This document shows, piece after piece, positions 1 through 9,903 of a stretch of DNA of 64,000 nt. Each line of letters starts with the position of its first letter. Position 1 is the stretch's first letter. This DNA is from Cyanobacteriota bacterium (GTDB lineage Bacteria; Cyanobacteriota; Cyanobacteriia; PCC-6307; Cyanobiaceae): NCBI GenBank assembly GCA_026389335.1, contig JAPLIB010000033.1, positions 18,589 through 82,588 of the forward strand, written 5' to 3'. The notes below the pieces were generated by a model. It was not told the DNA's origin. It saw nothing but the letters and a program-made list of their open reading frames with translations, and did no database searches. The position numbers and the translations under genes are program-made.

Positions 1-201
1 GCCTTCAAGGGTGAAGGTTTCGGCGGCTCCGCGCAGTTTCTGTACGTCGGCGTCGCTCAGGTCCTTGACGCGGATGTCGGGATTGACGCCGCTCTTGGTC
101 AGGATCTTGCGGGCACGGGTGAGACCGATGCCATAGACGTAGGTGAGAGAAATCTCGACCCTCTTGTCACGAGGGATGTCGACACCGGCGATCCGAGCCA
201 C
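1..201 (-). CDS. rpsM: 30S ribosomal protein S13 (partial, 3' end outside window)
   Basis: S13 sits in the head of the small ribosomal subunit and contacts the P-site tRNA and the 50S subunit. The visible 67 codons begin [20 protein letters not shown] after a GTG start at 201, the classic S13 N-terminus, and include the helix-hairpin-helix stretch [12 protein letters not shown]. The gene runs off the left edge, so the basic C-terminal tail is not visible. It follows rpmJ in the minus-strand ribosomal operon, as in other bacteria. No ATG exists in this frame, so GTG is the only reasonable start. Confidence 0.95.
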   Translation of the reverse strand, partial: MARIAGVDIPRDKRVEISLTYVYGIGLTRARKILTKSGVNPDIRVKDLSDADVQKLRGAAETFTLEG

Positions 202-229
202 GTTGGAAAAATGATCAGGGGGGCAGGGG

Positions 230-268
230 CTCCGCCTTGGGGCGGAGTGGGCCGCCTGGAAAGGCGGC
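230..268 (-). promoter_or_regulatory. two adjacent perfect hairpins between rpmJ and rpsM
   Basis: The rpmJ-rpsM spacer (202-369) holds two 7-bp perfect stems with 4-nt loops: CTCCGCC/GGCGGAG at 230-247 and GCCGCCT/AGGCGGC at 251-268. Neither is followed by a T-run on the minus strand, so simple rho-independent termination is unlikely. They could be an attenuation, processing or mRNA-stability element separating rpsM from the upstream genes. The function is inference. Confidence 0.4.
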
Positions 269-369
269 AAACCACGCGCCAGAAGGCGAATGGGGAGATG
301 GTCAACGCATGGGGCGCGATCATCGATCGGGCGGTCTGGCTGAAGGGCTGGACCCGCAGGCCCAGGGGA

Positions 370-483
370 TCAGCCCTGACGCTGCTTGTGCTTGGGATTG
401 GTGCAGATGACCATCACCCGGCCGTGGCGACGGATCACCCGGCATTTGTCGCACATTTTCTTGACTGAGGCACGCACCTTCAT
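370..483 (-). CDS. rpmJ: 50S ribosomal protein L36
   Basis: This 37-residue protein begins [20 protein letters not shown] and continues with a Cys and His near the end ([13 protein letters not shown]). That is the full L36 pattern with the zinc-ribbon ligands Cys-x2-Cys, Cys and His, so it is the zinc-binding form. It lies between adk and rpsM on the minus strand, the usual order in cyanobacteria, which lack infA and map at this point. The ATG at 483 gives the standard family length. Confidence 0.97.
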   Translation of the reverse strand: MKVRASVKKMCDKCRVIRRHGRVMVICTNPKHKQRQG

Positions 484-558
484 GGGAGTTGTGCTCTCCG
501 ATTTGCAAACGAGCACCCTATCACACTGGTCAACCCATTCCCCCTTACCGCCGGCGCT

Positions 559-1110
559 TCAATCCGCCAGCAGCGCGCTGATGCGCTCGCCGATCGCTTC
601 GACACTGCCGTCTGCTTCGACGGCTTCCAGCAGGCCCAGTTGGCGATAGTGCTCGATCAACGGCGCCGTCTGCTGGCGGTAAACCTCCAGGCGATGACGG
701 ATCACCTGCTCGTTGTCGTCAGCCCGGCCGCGACCCAGTAGGCGCTCGATCAACAGCCCGTCGTCGAGTTCCATCAGCACCACCCGTTCGATCCGTTGGT
801 CGAGGTCGGCCAGCAGCAGATCGAGGGCTTCGGCTTGGACCAGGTTGCGCGGAAAACCATCCAGCAGCCAGCCCTGCTGGTGCTGCTCCAGGCGGCTGCG
901 CACGATGGCCAGCACCAGGTCATCGCTGACCAGTTCGCCGTTGGCCATCACCGCCTCGACCTGGTGGCCGAGGTCGCTGCCGGCCTGCACCTCGGCCCGC
1001 AGCAAGTCGCCGGTGGAGAGATGCAGCAGGCCATGGTTGGCGGCCAGGCGCTGGGCCTGGGTGCCCTTGCCGGCTCCGGGGGGCCCAAGGAAGAGGAGGC
1101 GTTGCTTCAT
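559..1110 (-). CDS. adk: adenylate kinase, short form
   Basis: Adenylate kinase converts ATP plus AMP to two ADP in the cytoplasm. Residues 9-18 are GPPGAGKGTQ, the P-loop. DGFPRNLVQAEAL, the AMP-binding segment, and the LID-region arginines (GRGRADDNEQVIRHRLEVY) follow. At 183 residues it is the short type without the zinc-binding LID insertion, as usual in cyanobacteria. It lies directly downstream of secY in the ribosomal operon, the conserved secY-adk arrangement. Confidence 0.96.
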   Translation of the reverse strand: MKQRLLFLGPPGAGKGTQAQRLAANHGLLHLSTGDLLRAEVQAGSDLGHQVEAVMANGELVSDDLVLAIVRSRLEQHQQGWLLDGFPRNLVQAEALDLLLADLDQRIERVVLMELDDGLLIERLLGRGRADDNEQVIRHRLEVYRQQTAPLIEHYRQLGLLEAVEADGSVEAIGERISALLAD

Positions 1111-1194
1111 GGCTGGAAATGGGCAGGACGTCAGGAAGAGATGACGGCGCAGGGTGTGCGGCGGGAGTCCGGTAAGGCTTCAGTCAAGTGCGGC

Positions 1195-2514
1195 TCATTG
1201 CCGGACCATGCCCTCGTAGCGCTGCGAGATCACGTAGGTCTGGACCTGTTTGGCGGTGTCGATCGCCACCCCCACCAGGATCAACAACGAGGTGGCCCCG
1301 ATGCCCTGGAAGGTGCGCACCTGGGTGGAGCCCTCCACGGCGGAGGGGATGATCGCCACGAAGCCGAGGAAGAGACCCCCCAGGAGGGTGAGACGGTTCT
1401 GAACGCCGCCGAGATAGTTGGCGGTGGCCGATCCCGGGCGCACCCCCGGAATCGCCACACCGCTGCGTTTGAGATTGGTGGCAATGTCCACCGGATTGAC
1501 GGTGAGCGAGGCGTAGAAGAAGCCGAAACCGAGGATCAGGGCGAAGAACACCAGCGGATAGAGCCAGGGGGTGCTGCTGTTCGGGCTCAGGTAACCGGCG
1601 GCTTTGACCAGCCAGGCATTGCGGGTGAGGTTGGCGATGGTGAGGGGCAGGAACACCACAGCCGAGGCGAAGATGATTGGCATCACACCACCGGCATTGA
1701 GCTTCAGGGGGAGATAGCTCTGGCGGGAGGAGAGCATGCCGGAGCCGCCCACCTGGCGTTTTGCGCTCACGATCGGAATGCGTCGGTTGCCTTCCTGCAC
1801 GAAGATGATGCCCACGATCGTCACCAGGAACACCAGCAGCAGCACGACGATGCCGCCGACGGTGCTGCGGTCGCCGGTCTGGGCCAGCTGGATGGTGGAG
1901 CCCAGCGCATTGGGCAGGGTGGCGACGATGTTGATGAAGATCACCAGGGAGGCGCCCTGGCCAATGCCGCGCTCCGTGATCACCTCACTGATCCACATCA
2001 CCACCATCGAGCCTGTGACCAGGGCCAGGCTGGTCTGCATCACGAACAGCCAGTCAGGTAAGCCGGGCAGGGCGTACTGGCGCAGGATCAGGGCGAAGAC
2101 CGTGCTCTGCAGGATTCCCCAGCCCAGGGCGACGTAGCGCGTGATCTGGGCAATTTTGCGGCGGCCGGCCTCGCCCTCGTTCTTCTGCAGATCTTCAAGC
2201 TGGGGCAGGGCCGCAGTGAGTAGCTGCAGGATGATCGAGGCGTTGATGAACGGCAGGATGCCCAGGGCGAACACGCCCAGGGTGGAGAGGCCACCGCCGG
2301 TGAAGATGTTGAGGAAGCCGATCAGCTGACCGCCGCGGGAGAGGAACTCCTGGAAGGCAACGCGATCGATTCCTGGCACGGGGATGTAGATCCCCAGGCG
2401 CACCAGCATCAACAGGCCCAGCGTGGTGAGGACCCGGTCCCGGAGCGTTTTCGCTTGGAACAGCTGGCTGATGATTTCAGCGGCGCTCGGGTTGCGCCCC
2501 CTGCTGACGACCAT
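1195..2514 (-). CDS. secY: preprotein translocase subunit SecY
   Basis: SecY is the ten-helix channel of the Sec translocon and serves plasma and thylakoid membranes in cyanobacteria. The 439-residue protein starts MVVSRGRNPSAAEIISQ. An upstream in-frame ATG at 2574 would add 20 residues not expected for the family, so 2514 was chosen. Recognisable SecY stretches are RLGIYIPVPGID, GGGLSTLGVFALGILPFINA (plug and second helix), QKNEGEAGRRKI and the GIRPG-like loop VAIPGVRPGSATANYL. The protein is hydrophobic throughout. It sits between rplO and adk. Confidence 0.97.
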   Translation of the reverse strand: MVVSRGRNPSAAEIISQLFQAKTLRDRVLTTLGLLMLVRLGIYIPVPGIDRVAFQEFLSRGGQLIGFLNIFTGGGLSTLGVFALGILPFINASIILQLLTAALPQLEDLQKNEGEAGRRKIAQITRYVALGWGILQSTVFALILRQYALPGLPDWLFVMQTSLALVTGSMVVMWISEVITERGIGQGASLVIFINIVATLPNALGSTIQLAQTGDRSTVGGIVVLLLVFLVTIVGIIFVQEGNRRIPIVSAKRQVGGSGMLSSRQSYLPLKLNAGGVMPIIFASAVVFLPLTIANLTRNAWLVKAAGYLSPNSSTPWLYPLVFFALILGFGFFYASLTVNPVDIATNLKRSGVAIPGVRPGSATANYLGGVQNRLTLLGGLFLGFVAIIPSAVEGSTQVRTFQGIGATSLLILVGVAIDTAKQVQTYVISQRYEGMVRQ

Positions 2515-2648
2515 GACGGATGCTGAGGGGAGATAGGGAAGGAAGGGAAGCGGGACCCCTGGTGGGGAGCGCACAGACGCAAAGAGCCGCCTGCCGGCCG
2601 GAGGGCGTGGCAGACGGCTCTGAACTTAGGCGCAGGAGCACACCGGAC

Positions 2649-3104
2649 TCAGCCGGTGATCTCGCAGGTGCCGCCAGCAGCCTCGATCTTTTCGCGGGCG
2701 CTGGTGGTGAAGGCAGCCGCCTGCACGGTGAGAGTCACCTTGAGATCCCCATTGCCAAGCACCTTGAGGGGGTGTTTAGGGCTGGTGACCAGGCCTTCCT
2801 TGACCAGTGAATCCATGCTGACGGTGCTGCCGGCCTTGAGATCGGCCAGCTTGCTCACGTTGATGATCGTGAACTCCTTGGGGTTGACCAAGGGGAAGTG
2901 CTTGAGCTTGGGCACACGCCGATAGAGAGGCATCTGGCCGCCCTCGAAGCCGGGCCGCGTGGGCCGGCCCGAGCGTGACTTCTGGCCACGCATGCCGAAG
3001 CCGCAGCTGGCGCCCTGGCCGGCAGCGATGCCACGACCCTTGCGGGTCTTGCGCCGACGTGAGCCGGGCTGGGGCTGGAGATTGTTGAGAGAGTAAGTGG
3101 TCAT
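2649..3104 (-). CDS. rplO: 50S ribosomal protein L15
   Basis: L15 is a late-assembly protein of the large subunit. The 151-residue product has the typical Gly/Arg-rich N-terminal extension ([20 protein letters not shown], then [13 protein letters not shown]) that runs into rRNA, followed by the compact KLKHF...[13 protein letters not shown] domain. It follows rpsE with an 8-bp gap. rpmD (L30), which separates these two genes in E. coli, is absent, as is usual in cyanobacteria. Confidence 0.96.
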   Translation of the reverse strand: MTTYSLNNLQPQPGSRRRKTRKGRGIAAGQGASCGFGMRGQKSRSGRPTRPGFEGGQMPLYRRVPKLKHFPLVNPKEFTIINVSKLADLKAGSTVSMDSLVKEGLVTSPKHPLKVLGNGDLKVTLTVQAAAFTTSAREKIEAAGGTCEITG

Positions 3105-3112
3105 CGGGGATC

Positions 3113-3775
3113 TCAGGAGTAGAGCTGCTCAAGGGAGATACCCCGCTCCTTGGCGGTCTCCTTGTGGGTGCGAAGGCCAGCCAGGGCGACCATCGCGGCG
3201 CGGGCATTGTTGAGCGGGGTCTTGGAGCCCAGCCGCTTGGCCAGCACGTTCTTGATGCCGGCCAGTTCCAACACCGTGCGGATTGAACCGCCTGCAATCA
3301 CCCCGGTACCGGGAGCAGCCGGCCGGATCAGCACGCTGGCGGCGCCATCGCGGCCGTTGCTGAGGGTGGGGATTGAACTGGTGCGGGTGAGGGGAACCTT
3401 GACCAGATGCTTCTTGCCATCGGCCACGCCCTTGCGGACGGCCCCGATCACATCACCGGCCTTGCCGACACCGACGCCGACCTGGCCGCGTTCGTTGCCG
3501 ACGACGACGATGGCGCGGAAGCTCATCTTCTTACCGCCTTTGACGGTCTTGGAGACGCGGCGGATCTGGACAACCCGCTCCTGCCATTCGGAGTCGCGCT
3601 CTTGGCCGCGCCGGTTGTCCCGGCCTCGGCCGCCGCCACCGCGGCGATCGCGATCTCCACCCCCCTTGCCGCCGCCGCCACCACGGCGCTCCTGCTGCTG
3701 GCCTTCAGCCGCTGCGGGAACGTCGGAGGCTGCCGGGATGTCGTTGGTCTGGATCTGGTCGTTGGTTTCGGTCAT
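3113..3775 (-). CDS. rpsE: 30S ribosomal protein S5 with long basic N-terminal extension
   Basis: S5 contributes to decoding accuracy and the 30S helicase activity. The core starts near residue 70 ([20 protein letters not shown]) and carries [15 protein letters not shown] and the C-terminal S5 domain with [13 protein letters not shown]. Before it, residues 1-70 form an acidic/polar start (MTETNDQIQ) followed by a Gly/Arg/Asp-rich tract, making 220 residues against about 165 in E. coli. An in-frame ORF continues upstream to 4084 but overlaps rplR, so the ATG at 3775 was chosen. Confidence 0.95.
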   Translation of the reverse strand: MTETNDQIQTNDIPAASDVPAAAEGQQQERRGGGGGKGGGDRDRRGGGGRGRDNRRGQERDSEWQERVVQIRRVSKTVKGGKKMSFRAIVVVGNERGQVGVGVGKAGDVIGAVRKGVADGKKHLVKVPLTRTSSIPTLSNGRDGAASVLIRPAAPGTGVIAGGSIRTVLELAGIKNVLAKRLGSKTPLNNARAAMVALAGLRTHKETAKERGISLEQLYS

Positions 3776-3788
3776 GGTGAGAGCAGGA

Positions 3789-4154
3789 TCAGAATTGAAG
3801 GCCCGCTTCCCGGGCGGCATCGGCGAGGGCCTTGACCCGACCGTGATACAGGTTGCCGCCGCGATCGAAGACCACCTGCTGGATGCCCTTGGCGAGGGCA
3901 CGTTGGGCGACCAGTTGGCCCACGGCGATCGAAGCATCGCAGGTGGCGCCGGCCTTGAGGCTGGTGCGCAGGTCCTTGTCGAGGGTTGACGCCGAACAGA
4001 GTGTGCTCTGGGCGTCGTCGTCGATGACCTGGGCGTAGATGTGATTGTTGGAGCGGAACACCGCCAGCCTGGGCCGGACGGCATTGCCGGAGAGCAGACG
4101 ACGCAGGCGACGGTGGCGCTTCTGGGTCTGCTGTTTGCGGGAGATGGAAGACAT
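3789..4154 (-). CDS. rplR: 50S ribosomal protein L18
   Basis: L18 binds 5S rRNA with L5 and helps form the central protuberance. The 121-residue sequence has the basic N-terminus [17 protein letters not shown], then [20 protein letters not shown] and the glycine-rich [20 protein letters not shown] end, all standard for L18. It is 13 bp upstream of rpsE and 32 bp downstream of rplF in the minus-strand operon. Confidence 0.96.
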   Translation of the reverse strand: MSSISRKQQTQKRHRRLRRLLSGNAVRPRLAVFRSNNHIYAQVIDDDAQSTLCSASTLDKDLRTSLKAGATCDASIAVGQLVAQRALAKGIQQVVFDRGGNLYHGRVKALADAAREAGLQF

Positions 4155-4186
4155 GGGGAACAGGCTAACGGTGCTCGTGCAGACCT

Positions 4187-4726
4187 CTATTTCTTGCCGG
4201 TCTTGCCGGCCTTGCGCAGGATCCGCTCACCTTCGTACTTGATGCCTTTGCCCTTGTAGGGCTCAGGCGGACGAATGGCGCGCACCTTGGCGGCTTCGTT
4301 GCCGACCAGCTCCTTGTTGGCCCCTGAGACCAGCACGTTGGTGTTGTTCTCAACGGCGAAGGTGATGCCCTCGGGCGGCACCATTTCGACCGGGTGGCTG
4401 TAGCCGGCGCTGACCACCAGCTTTGTGCCCTGAACCGAGGCGCGGTAACCCACGCCGACGATTTCAAGCTTGCGGGTGAAGCCCTGGCTCACGCCCTCGA
4501 CCATGTTGGCGACGAGGGTGCGGCTGAGGCCGTGGCGCTCACGGGAGCGGCGGTTGCCGCTGGTTGGAGCAACCAACAAGGTGTCGCCGTCCTGGCTGAT
4601 GGAGACTCCATCGGGCAGGGTGCGGCTGAGTTCACCCTTGGGGCCTTTGACGGTGACGTCGAGGCCGTTAAGGCTGACGCTCACCTTCTCAGGGATGGGA
4701 ATCGGAGCTTTACCGATACGTGACAT
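4187..4726 (-). CDS. rplF: 50S ribosomal protein L6
   Basis: L6 lies near the GTPase-associated centre of the 50S subunit. The 179-residue product has two tandem L6 folds: [20 protein letters not shown] begins the first and [19 protein letters not shown] the second. The conserved end [20 protein letters not shown] is present. Length and boundaries match the family. It is flanked by rpsH and rplR. Confidence 0.97.
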   Translation of the reverse strand: MSRIGKAPIPIPEKVSVSLNGLDVTVKGPKGELSRTLPDGVSISQDGDTLLVAPTSGNRRSRERHGLSRTLVANMVEGVSQGFTRKLEIVGVGYRASVQGTKLVVSAGYSHPVEMVPPEGITFAVENNTNVLVSGANKELVGNEAAKVRAIRPPEPYKGKGIKYEGERILRKAGKTGKK

Positions 4727-4744
4727 GGCTGTTTCCTCCCGGGA

Positions 4745-5146
4745 TCAGTAGACGTAGCAGAGCACTTCGCCGCCGACGCCCTGCTTGCGGGCATCACGGT
4801 CGCTCATCACACCTCTGGAGGTGGAGATGATCGCCACTCCGAGACCGCCGAGCACTTTGGGCAGCTGGCGGGTGTTCTTGTAGATACGCAGGCCTGGCTT
4901 GCTCACCCGCTGCACGCGGCGGATGGTGGGCTGGCGATGCTTGCCGCTGTATTTGAGCTCCAGCACCAGTTGCTTCGTGACGCCTTCTCCGTCTTCGGAA
5001 ATGGCGGCAATGAAGCCTTCTTGCTGCAGCACATTGGCGATGCTCCGGGACATGCGGGACGCAGGGATCCTGGTGCTCTCGTGACGCTTCTCACTCGCAT
5101 TGCGGATGCGGGTGAGCATGTCGGAAATCGGGTCGTGGTTGGCCAT
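4745..5146 (-). CDS. rpsH: 30S ribosomal protein S8
   Basis: S8 binds helix 21 of 16S rRNA and in some bacteria represses the spc operon. The 133-residue protein starts [20 protein letters not shown] and ends with the invariant region [20 protein letters not shown]. The ORF stays open upstream to 5221, but the ATG at 5146 matches the family N-terminus. It directly follows rplE; rpsN (S14), which lies between them in E. coli, is missing here. Confidence 0.97.
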   Translation of the reverse strand: MANHDPISDMLTRIRNASEKRHESTRIPASRMSRSIANVLQQEGFIAAISEDGEGVTKQLVLELKYSGKHRQPTIRRVQRVSKPGLRIYKNTRQLPKVLGGLGVAIISTSRGVMSDRDARKQGVGGEVLCYVY

Positions 5147-5165
5147 GGTCGGGTCCGGAAGATCC

Positions 5166-5705
5166 TCAGTTACTGCGGAACGGCATCCCCATCTCGCGGA
5201 GGAGGGCCCGGCCCTCTTCATCGCTGCGGGCGCTGGTCACGATCGTGACGTCCATTCCCCGTATGGCGTCGATTTTGTCGAAAGAGATCTCGGGGAAGAT
5301 GATCTGCTCACGGATGCCCAGGGTGTAATTGCCCCGGCCGTCAAAACTCCTGGGGCTCACACCACGGAAATCGCGGATGCGGGGCAGGGCCAGGTTGATC
5401 AGACGCTCCAGGAAGGCGTACATTCGCTCACCCCGAAGGGTGACGGTGACACCGATTGGCATACCCTGGCGGATTTTGAAGGCGGCAATGGCCTTTTTCG
5501 CCCGGGTAACCACCACTTTCTGACCAGTGATGGTGGCCAGTTCGGTGATGGAAGCCTCAAGCGCCTTGGCGTTCTGGGCGGCTTCACCAAGTCCCCGGTT
5601 GACGGTGACCTTGATCACCTTGGGAACCTCGTGGACATTGGAGAGACTCAGATCCTTCAGCAACTTGGGCTGGATCGTCTCCCGGTAGCGCTGTTTAAGT
5701 GACAT
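5166..5705 (-). CDS. rplE: 50S ribosomal protein L5
   Basis: L5 binds 5S rRNA and contacts the P-site tRNA. The 179-residue sequence shows the family markers [16 protein letters not shown], the [19 protein letters not shown] loop and [14 protein letters not shown] with [11 protein letters not shown] near the C-terminus. It is separated from rplX upstream by 131 bp, the longest spacer inside this operon apart from the rpmJ-rpsM gap. Confidence 0.97.
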   Translation of the reverse strand: MSLKQRYRETIQPKLLKDLSLSNVHEVPKVIKVTVNRGLGEAAQNAKALEASITELATITGQKVVVTRAKKAIAAFKIRQGMPIGVTVTLRGERMYAFLERLINLALPRIRDFRGVSPRSFDGRGNYTLGIREQIIFPEISFDKIDAIRGMDVTIVTSARSDEEGRALLREMGMPFRSN

Positions 5706-5836
5706 GACGGAAGGAGGGAGTGCGCTTCTGGACGTGGTCAGAAGGCGGACGGGTGGGGGGAGATGGAGGGGGAAGCTATAGGGAAAAGCTGGTGGGCCTT
5801 CGCCGGTCTGGCGCTAGCGAGAGCAGCCAGCGGCGA

Positions 5837-6193
5837 TCAATCGATCACCTCACCCGTTTTCTTGAGGCGACGTTTCTTGGTGCCGTCCTTGTCCACCACG
5901 ATTTCGACGCGGCTGGCGACGTTCTTGGTGGTGGAGTAAATCATCACGTTGGAGGCATGCAGGGTGGCTTCCTCCGTGACAATGCGGCCGGTCTCGCCCT
6001 CCTGGGTGGGCTTGAGATGGCGGGTGCGCAGGTTGATGCCCTGAACGATCAGGCGGTTCTCATAGGGAAGGGTGCGCAGGACCTCGCCGGTCTTGCCCTT
6101 GTCCTTGCCGGTGATCACCTGCACAGTGTCGCCCTTCTTGATGCGCATCTTGATGCGCACCGGGGTCTTCGCCTTGGGAGTTGCGGTGGCCAT
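5837..6193 (-). CDS. rplX: 50S ribosomal protein L24
   Basis: L24 is an assembly-initiator protein that binds 23S rRNA. The 118-residue product contains the KOW motif [20 protein letters not shown] near residues 18-37 and the conserved [21 protein letters not shown] basic N-terminus ([17 protein letters not shown]) and a Lys/Arg-rich C-terminus are typical. It lies 3 bp downstream of rplN. Confidence 0.96.
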   Translation of the reverse strand: MATATPKAKTPVRIKMRIKKGDTVQVITGKDKGKTGEVLRTLPYENRLIVQGINLRTRHLKPTQEGETGRIVTEEATLHASNVMIYSTTKNVASRVEIVVDKDGTKKRRLKKTGEVID

Positions 6194-6196
6194 GGT

Positions 6197-6562
6197 TCAG
6201 ATCACCTCCGGAGCGAGGGACACGATCTTGGTGAAGTTGCGCTCGCGCAGTTCCCGGGCGACGGGACCGAAGACCCGGGTGCCCTTGGGATTGTTGTCGT
6301 TGCCGAGGATCACCGCGGCGTTGTCATCGAAGCGGATCGAGTTGCCGGTGTCGCGCCGCAGGGTGGCCCTGGTGCGAACCACAACGGCTTTGACCACATC
6401 CGACTTCTTGACTCCCATGTTGGGCATGGCGTCCTTGACGGCTGCCACGATCACATCGCCGACGTGGGCGTAGCGACGGTTGGTGCCCAGCACACGGATG
6501 CACTGGATGCGCTTGGCGCCGCTGTTGTCAGCGACATTAAGGAAGGTTTCCTGCTGAATCAT
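6197..6562 (-). CDS. rplN: 50S ribosomal protein L14
   Basis: L14 is at the subunit interface. The 121-residue sequence has the diagnostic [20 protein letters not shown] start, the [20 protein letters not shown] segment, and [20 protein letters not shown] followed by [12 protein letters not shown]. Length is standard. It sits between rpsQ and rplX. Confidence 0.97.
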   Translation of the reverse strand: MIQQETFLNVADNSGAKRIQCIRVLGTNRRYAHVGDVIVAAVKDAMPNMGVKKSDVVKAVVVRTRATLRRDTGNSIRFDDNAAVILGNDNNPKGTRVFGPVARELRERNFTKIVSLAPEVI

Positions 6563-6575
6563 CGGGAGGTCCTCC

Positions 6576-6845
6576 TCAGGTGGCAGCCGACGGGGTGGAG
6601 CCCGCGGCCGTGGAAATCACTTCTGCCACGATCCAGCGTTTGGTGCGGCTGAGGGGGCGGGTTTCGGTGATGCGAACCCGATCGCCGACGCGGCAACTAT
6701 TGGCTTCGTCGTGGGCTTTGTAGCGGGTGGTGCGGCTGACCGTTTTCAGATAGATGGGGTGAGGGAAGCGGTTTTCAACCGCCACCACCACCGTTTTGTC
6801 CATCTTGTCGCTGACGACGGTGCCGACCCTTTCCTTAAGTGCCAT
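6576..6845 (-). CDS. rpsQ: 30S ribosomal protein S17
   Basis: S17 binds the 5' domain of 16S rRNA early in 30S assembly. The 89-residue product contains [20 protein letters not shown] and [20 protein letters not shown] followed by LSRTKRWIV, the OB-fold signature of the family. A short Ala/Thr/Ser tail follows the core. It is 14 bp from rpmC and 13 bp from rplN. Confidence 0.96.
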   Translation of the reverse strand: MALKERVGTVVSDKMDKTVVVAVENRFPHPIYLKTVSRTTRYKAHDEANSCRVGDRVRITETRPLSRTKRWIVAEVISTAAGSTPSAAT

Positions 6846-6859
6846 GGGAATCGAGGGGA

Positions 6860-7069
6860 TCAGGAGGCGGTGGAGCGCTGACGCTCCTTCTGCACCGAGA
6901 GAAGGTGGGCCAGCTTGATGCGGGCCTGCTTGAAGCGGTGCGGATGCTCCAGTCGGCGGGTGGCCTGCTGGAAGCGGAGTTCGAACAGTTCGCGGCGGAC
7001 GCCGTTGATTTGTTCAGTGAGTTCGCCGTCGGTGAGGTTGCGCACCGCGGTGATGTCGGGACGGGCCAT
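6860..7069 (-). CDS. rpmC: 50S ribosomal protein L29
   Basis: L29 is a small alpha-helical hairpin near the peptide exit tunnel, where trigger factor and SRP dock. The 69-residue protein reads [20 protein letters not shown] and contains [20 protein letters not shown] and RIKQ-like basic residues ([19 protein letters not shown]). It lies 2 bp after rplP, consistent with translational coupling. Confidence 0.95.
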   Translation of the reverse strand: MARPDITAVRNLTDGELTEQINGVRRELFELRFQQATRRLEHPHRFKQARIKLAHLLSVQKERQRSTAS

Positions 7070-7071
7070 GG

Positions 7072-7575
7072 TCAGGACTCCACAAGGGTGGGCTCAGGCG
7101 CGGCCTTGGCGGCTGCGACTGCGGGCGGCTCCGCGGCGGCGCCATCCGTCTTGATCGGCTGATCGGCCAGGGAGATGAACTTTGTCTTGATGGGCAGTTT
7201 GAACTGCGCCAGACGCATGGCCTCCTTGGCGATTTCCGGGGTGATCTCCGGACCTCCCATTTCGAACAGGATGCGGCCGGGTTTGATCACGGCCACCCAG
7301 AACTCCGGGTTGCCTTTACCGGAACCCATGCGGGTTTCGGCTGCTCGCATGGTGACGGGCTTGTCAGGGAAGATCCGGATCCAGATCTGCCCGCCCCGCT
7401 TGACGTGGCGGGTCATCGCCCGACGGCTGGCCTCGATCTGGCGGGAGGTGATCCAGCCACATTCCTGGGCCTGAAGAGCGAACTCCCCGAAGGCGATGGT
7501 GTTACCGCGAGTGGCGATGCCGCGCATGCGGCCGCGCTGCTGCTTGCGGAATTTGACGCGTCTTGGACTCAGCAT
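7072..7575 (-). CDS. rplP: 50S ribosomal protein L16
   Basis: L16 organises the A-site region of the 50S subunit. The 167-residue protein begins [20 protein letters not shown] and contains [40 protein letters not shown] and [18 protein letters not shown]. An Ala/Pro-rich C-terminal extension of about 25 residues follows the core and makes it longer than the 136-residue E. coli protein. The ATG at 7575 is the family start. Confidence 0.97.
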   Translation of the reverse strand: MLSPRRVKFRKQQRGRMRGIATRGNTIAFGEFALQAQECGWITSRQIEASRRAMTRHVKRGGQIWIRIFPDKPVTMRAAETRMGSGKGNPEFWVAVIKPGRILFEMGGPEITPEIAKEAMRLAQFKLPIKTKFISLADQPIKTDGAAAEPPAVAAAKAAPEPTLVES

Positions 7576-7589
7576 GGTTCAGGCCTCCC

Positions 7590-8318
7590 TCACTCCTCGT
7601 TGGAGCGGTCTTCGAACTGTTGCGGCCGGCGGTTGGCACGGCGCTTGGGCGCTCCACCCACGGGCAGCTTGTCTTGCTGGCCGGGGAGCACCTCACCTTT
7701 GAACACCCAGACCTTGATGCCGAGAACGCCGTAGGTGGTGGTAGCAACCTTGGTGGCGTAATCGATATCGGCCCGCAGGGTGTGCAGGGGGACGCGACCC
7801 TCGCGGGTCCATTCGGTGCGGGCGATTTCGGCGCCATTGAGACGGCCGGCGACCATCAGTTTCAGACCGAGCACCCCAGCACGCTGGGCGCGCTGCACCG
7901 CCATGCGCATGACGCGGCGGAAGGCGACCCGCTTCTCCAGCTGCTGGGCGATGTATTCGGCCAGCAGGAAGGCGTCGGCATCGACGCGCTCGACTTCCAC
8001 CACGTTGATACGCACCTGGCGGGTCGTATCACCAATGGTTTTCTGGATGCCGGTGCGCAGATCCTCAATGCCACTGCCCTGGCGGCCAACCAGCACACCG
8101 GGACGAGCGGTCTTGAGCTCGACTTCGAGCTGGTCTGCCTTGCGGGCGATCAGCACATCGCTGATGCCGGCGGAGGCGTACTTCTTGTGGATGAACTTGC
8201 GGATCCGGTCATCCTCCTGAAGGAGGGTCGGATAGGTCTTGCTGGGGGCGTACCAACGCGAGCGGTGTTCCTGGGTGATCCCCAGGCGCAGGCCGGTTGG
8301 ATGGATCTTGTGTCCCAT
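7590..8318 (-). CDS. rpsC: 30S ribosomal protein S3
   Basis: S3 lines the mRNA entry channel. The 242-residue protein starts [20 protein letters not shown] and contains a KH domain with [20 protein letters not shown] downstream of the [11 protein letters not shown] loop. The C-terminal domain has [20 protein letters not shown] and [18 protein letters not shown]. The reading frame is open upstream to 8402, overlapping rplV, but the MGHK start at 8318 fits the family. Confidence 0.97.
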   Translation of the reverse strand: MGHKIHPTGLRLGITQEHRSRWYAPSKTYPTLLQEDDRIRKFIHKKYASAGISDVLIARKADQLEVELKTARPGVLVGRQGSGIEDLRTGIQKTIGDTTRQVRINVVEVERVDADAFLLAEYIAQQLEKRVAFRRVMRMAVQRAQRAGVLGLKLMVAGRLNGAEIARTEWTREGRVPLHTLRADIDYATKVATTTYGVLGIKVWVFKGEVLPGQQDKLPVGGAPKRRANRRPQQFEDRSNEE

Positions 8319-8337
8319 CGGTCGGTGTCCTCGGGGT

Positions 8338-8709
8338 TCAGGCGGAAGGGGCCGCCACACCAATGTTGATGTGGCAGGTCTGTTTTTTGATCGCGTAGGC
8401 ACGGCCCTGGGCTCGTGGCCGGAAACGCTTCAGGGACGGACCCATGTCAGCGCTGGCCTCGATGACCACCAGGTTGGAGGGGTCAAGGCCGAGGTTGTGT
8501 TCGGCATTGGCCACGGCCGACCGCAGCACCTTGGTGATGGGGCCGGTGGAGCGGTAGGGCATGAACTCGAGCATGATCAGGGCGTCGCGATAGCTCTGCC
8601 CCCGGATCTGATCGAGCACCCGACGCACCTTGGACACGGAGCCACGGATGTAGCGGCCGTGAGCGAGGGCCTGGGCCGGATTGGTCTTGGCGGAGTTGGT
8701 GTTTGCCAT
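8338..8709 (-). CDS. rplV: 50S ribosomal protein L22
   Basis: L22 lines the exit tunnel and its hairpin loop is a known macrolide-resistance site. The 123-residue sequence has [39 protein letters not shown], the [14 protein letters not shown] segment and the tip [20 protein letters not shown]. It lies 4 bp after rpsS. Confidence 0.96.
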   Translation of the reverse strand: MANTNSAKTNPAQALAHGRYIRGSVSKVRRVLDQIRGQSYRDALIMLEFMPYRSTGPITKVLRSAVANAEHNLGLDPSNLVVIEASADMGPSLKRFRPRAQGRAYAIKKQTCHINIGVAAPSA

Positions 8710-8713
8710 TGGT

Positions 8714-8989
8714 TCAGCGGCCTCCCTTCTTGTCTTTGATGTGGCCCCGGAAGGTGCGGGTGGGGGCGAATTCCCCCAGTTTGTGGCCCACCATCTGCTC
8801 CGTCACGTAGACGGGCACATGGGCCTTGCCGTTGTGTACGGCAATGGTGTGACCGATCATCATCGGCAGGATGGTGGAGGCGCGTGACCAGGTCTTGATC
8901 ACGGTCTTGTCGTCGGCGGCGTTCTGCCGTTCCAGCTTGCGAAGCAGGCTGTCGGCAACAAACGGACCTTTTTTGAGTGAGCGTCCCAT
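8714..8989 (-). CDS. rpsS: 30S ribosomal protein S19
   Basis: S19 forms a complex with S13 in the 30S head. The 91-residue product begins [20 protein letters not shown] and has [20 protein letters not shown], the [20 protein letters not shown] motif and [12 protein letters not shown]. Length and sequence are standard. It lies between rplB and rplV. Confidence 0.97.
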   Translation of the reverse strand: MGRSLKKGPFVADSLLRKLERQNAADDKTVIKTWSRASTILPMMIGHTIAVHNGKAHVPVYVTEQMVGHKLGEFAPTRTFRGHIKDKKGGR

Positions 8990-9024
8990 GGCGGATCAGG
9001 CGTACAGCAGTGCGGTGTGAGTCA

Positions 9025-9888
9025 TCAGGAGTCGCGTCCGCCACGGCTCCGTTTGGAGGTGCGACGACGTTTCCGAAGCACGAACCGGTTGCTGGGCTTG
9101 TTGCGCTTGCGGGTTTTGAAACCCAGGGCCGGTTTGCCCCAGGGCGTGACCGGACCGGAGCGGCCGATCGGTGCCCGTCCCTCACCACCACCGTGGGGGT
9201 GGTCGCAGGGGTTCATGACACTGCCTCGCACCTGCGGCCGGCGACCCAGCCAGCGTTTGCGGCCGGCTTTGCCCAGGCTGGTGTTGCGCTGTTCGCTGTT
9301 GCCGACTTCGCCGAGGGTGGCGTAGCACTCACGGCGGACCAGGCGCACCTCCGTGGAGGGGAGCTTGAGAGCGACGTAGTCGCCTTCCTTGGCCATCACC
9401 TGGGCGCTGCCACCGGCTGTGCGCACCATCTGGCCACCGCGACCGGCGTAGAGCTCCACGTTGTGCACGCTGGAGCCGAGCGGGATCGCCGCCAGGGGCA
9501 AGGCGTTGCCGTTTTCGATCGGTGACTCCGGGCCGGAGACCACGGTCTGGCCGACCTCAATGCCAGCTGGCGCCAGGATGTAGCGCTTCTCGCCATCGCT
9601 GTAATAGAGAAGCGCCAGCCGCGCGTTGCGGTGGGGGTCGTAGTGGATCGCTGCCACCCGGGCTTCAACGCCGTGCTTGTCGCGACGGAAGTCGATGAGG
9701 CGATAGAGGCGCTTGTGGCCGCCGCCGCGGTGGCGGCAGGTGATCACACCGCGGTTGTTGCGACCCTTGCGGCGGTGCTTGGCGATGACCAGGCCGCGCT
9801 CGCGTTTCTTGCCGGTGATCTCGCTGAAGTCGGTGACGACAAGCGTGCGGGTACCGGGGGTGTTGGGCCTGTAATTACGGATTGCCAT
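9025..9888 (-). CDS. rplB: 50S ribosomal protein L2
   Basis: L2 is essential for subunit association and supports the peptidyl-transferase centre. The 287-residue sequence contains [40 protein letters not shown] and the catalytic-centre loop region [20 protein letters not shown]. That loop holds the His residue shown in E. coli work to be needed for peptidyl transfer. It is 15 bp downstream of rplW. Confidence 0.98.
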   Translation of the reverse strand: MAIRNYRPNTPGTRTLVVTDFSEITGKKRERGLVIAKHRRKGRNNRGVITCRHRGGGHKRLYRLIDFRRDKHGVEARVAAIHYDPHRNARLALLYYSDGEKRYILAPAGIEVGQTVVSGPESPIENGNALPLAAIPLGSSVHNVELYAGRGGQMVRTAGGSAQVMAKEGDYVALKLPSTEVRLVRRECYATLGEVGNSEQRNTSLGKAGRKRWLGRRPQVRGSVMNPCDHPHGGGEGRAPIGRSGPVTPWGKPALGFKTRKRNKPSNRFVLRKRRRTSKRSRGGRDS

Positions 9889-9903
9889 GACGTTTCAGAC
9901 CCC

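Noticed and set aside
202..369. A gene between rpmJ and rpsM
   Set aside because: The frames across this spacer have no start with ribosome-binding site and no conserved sequence; infA and map are not here.
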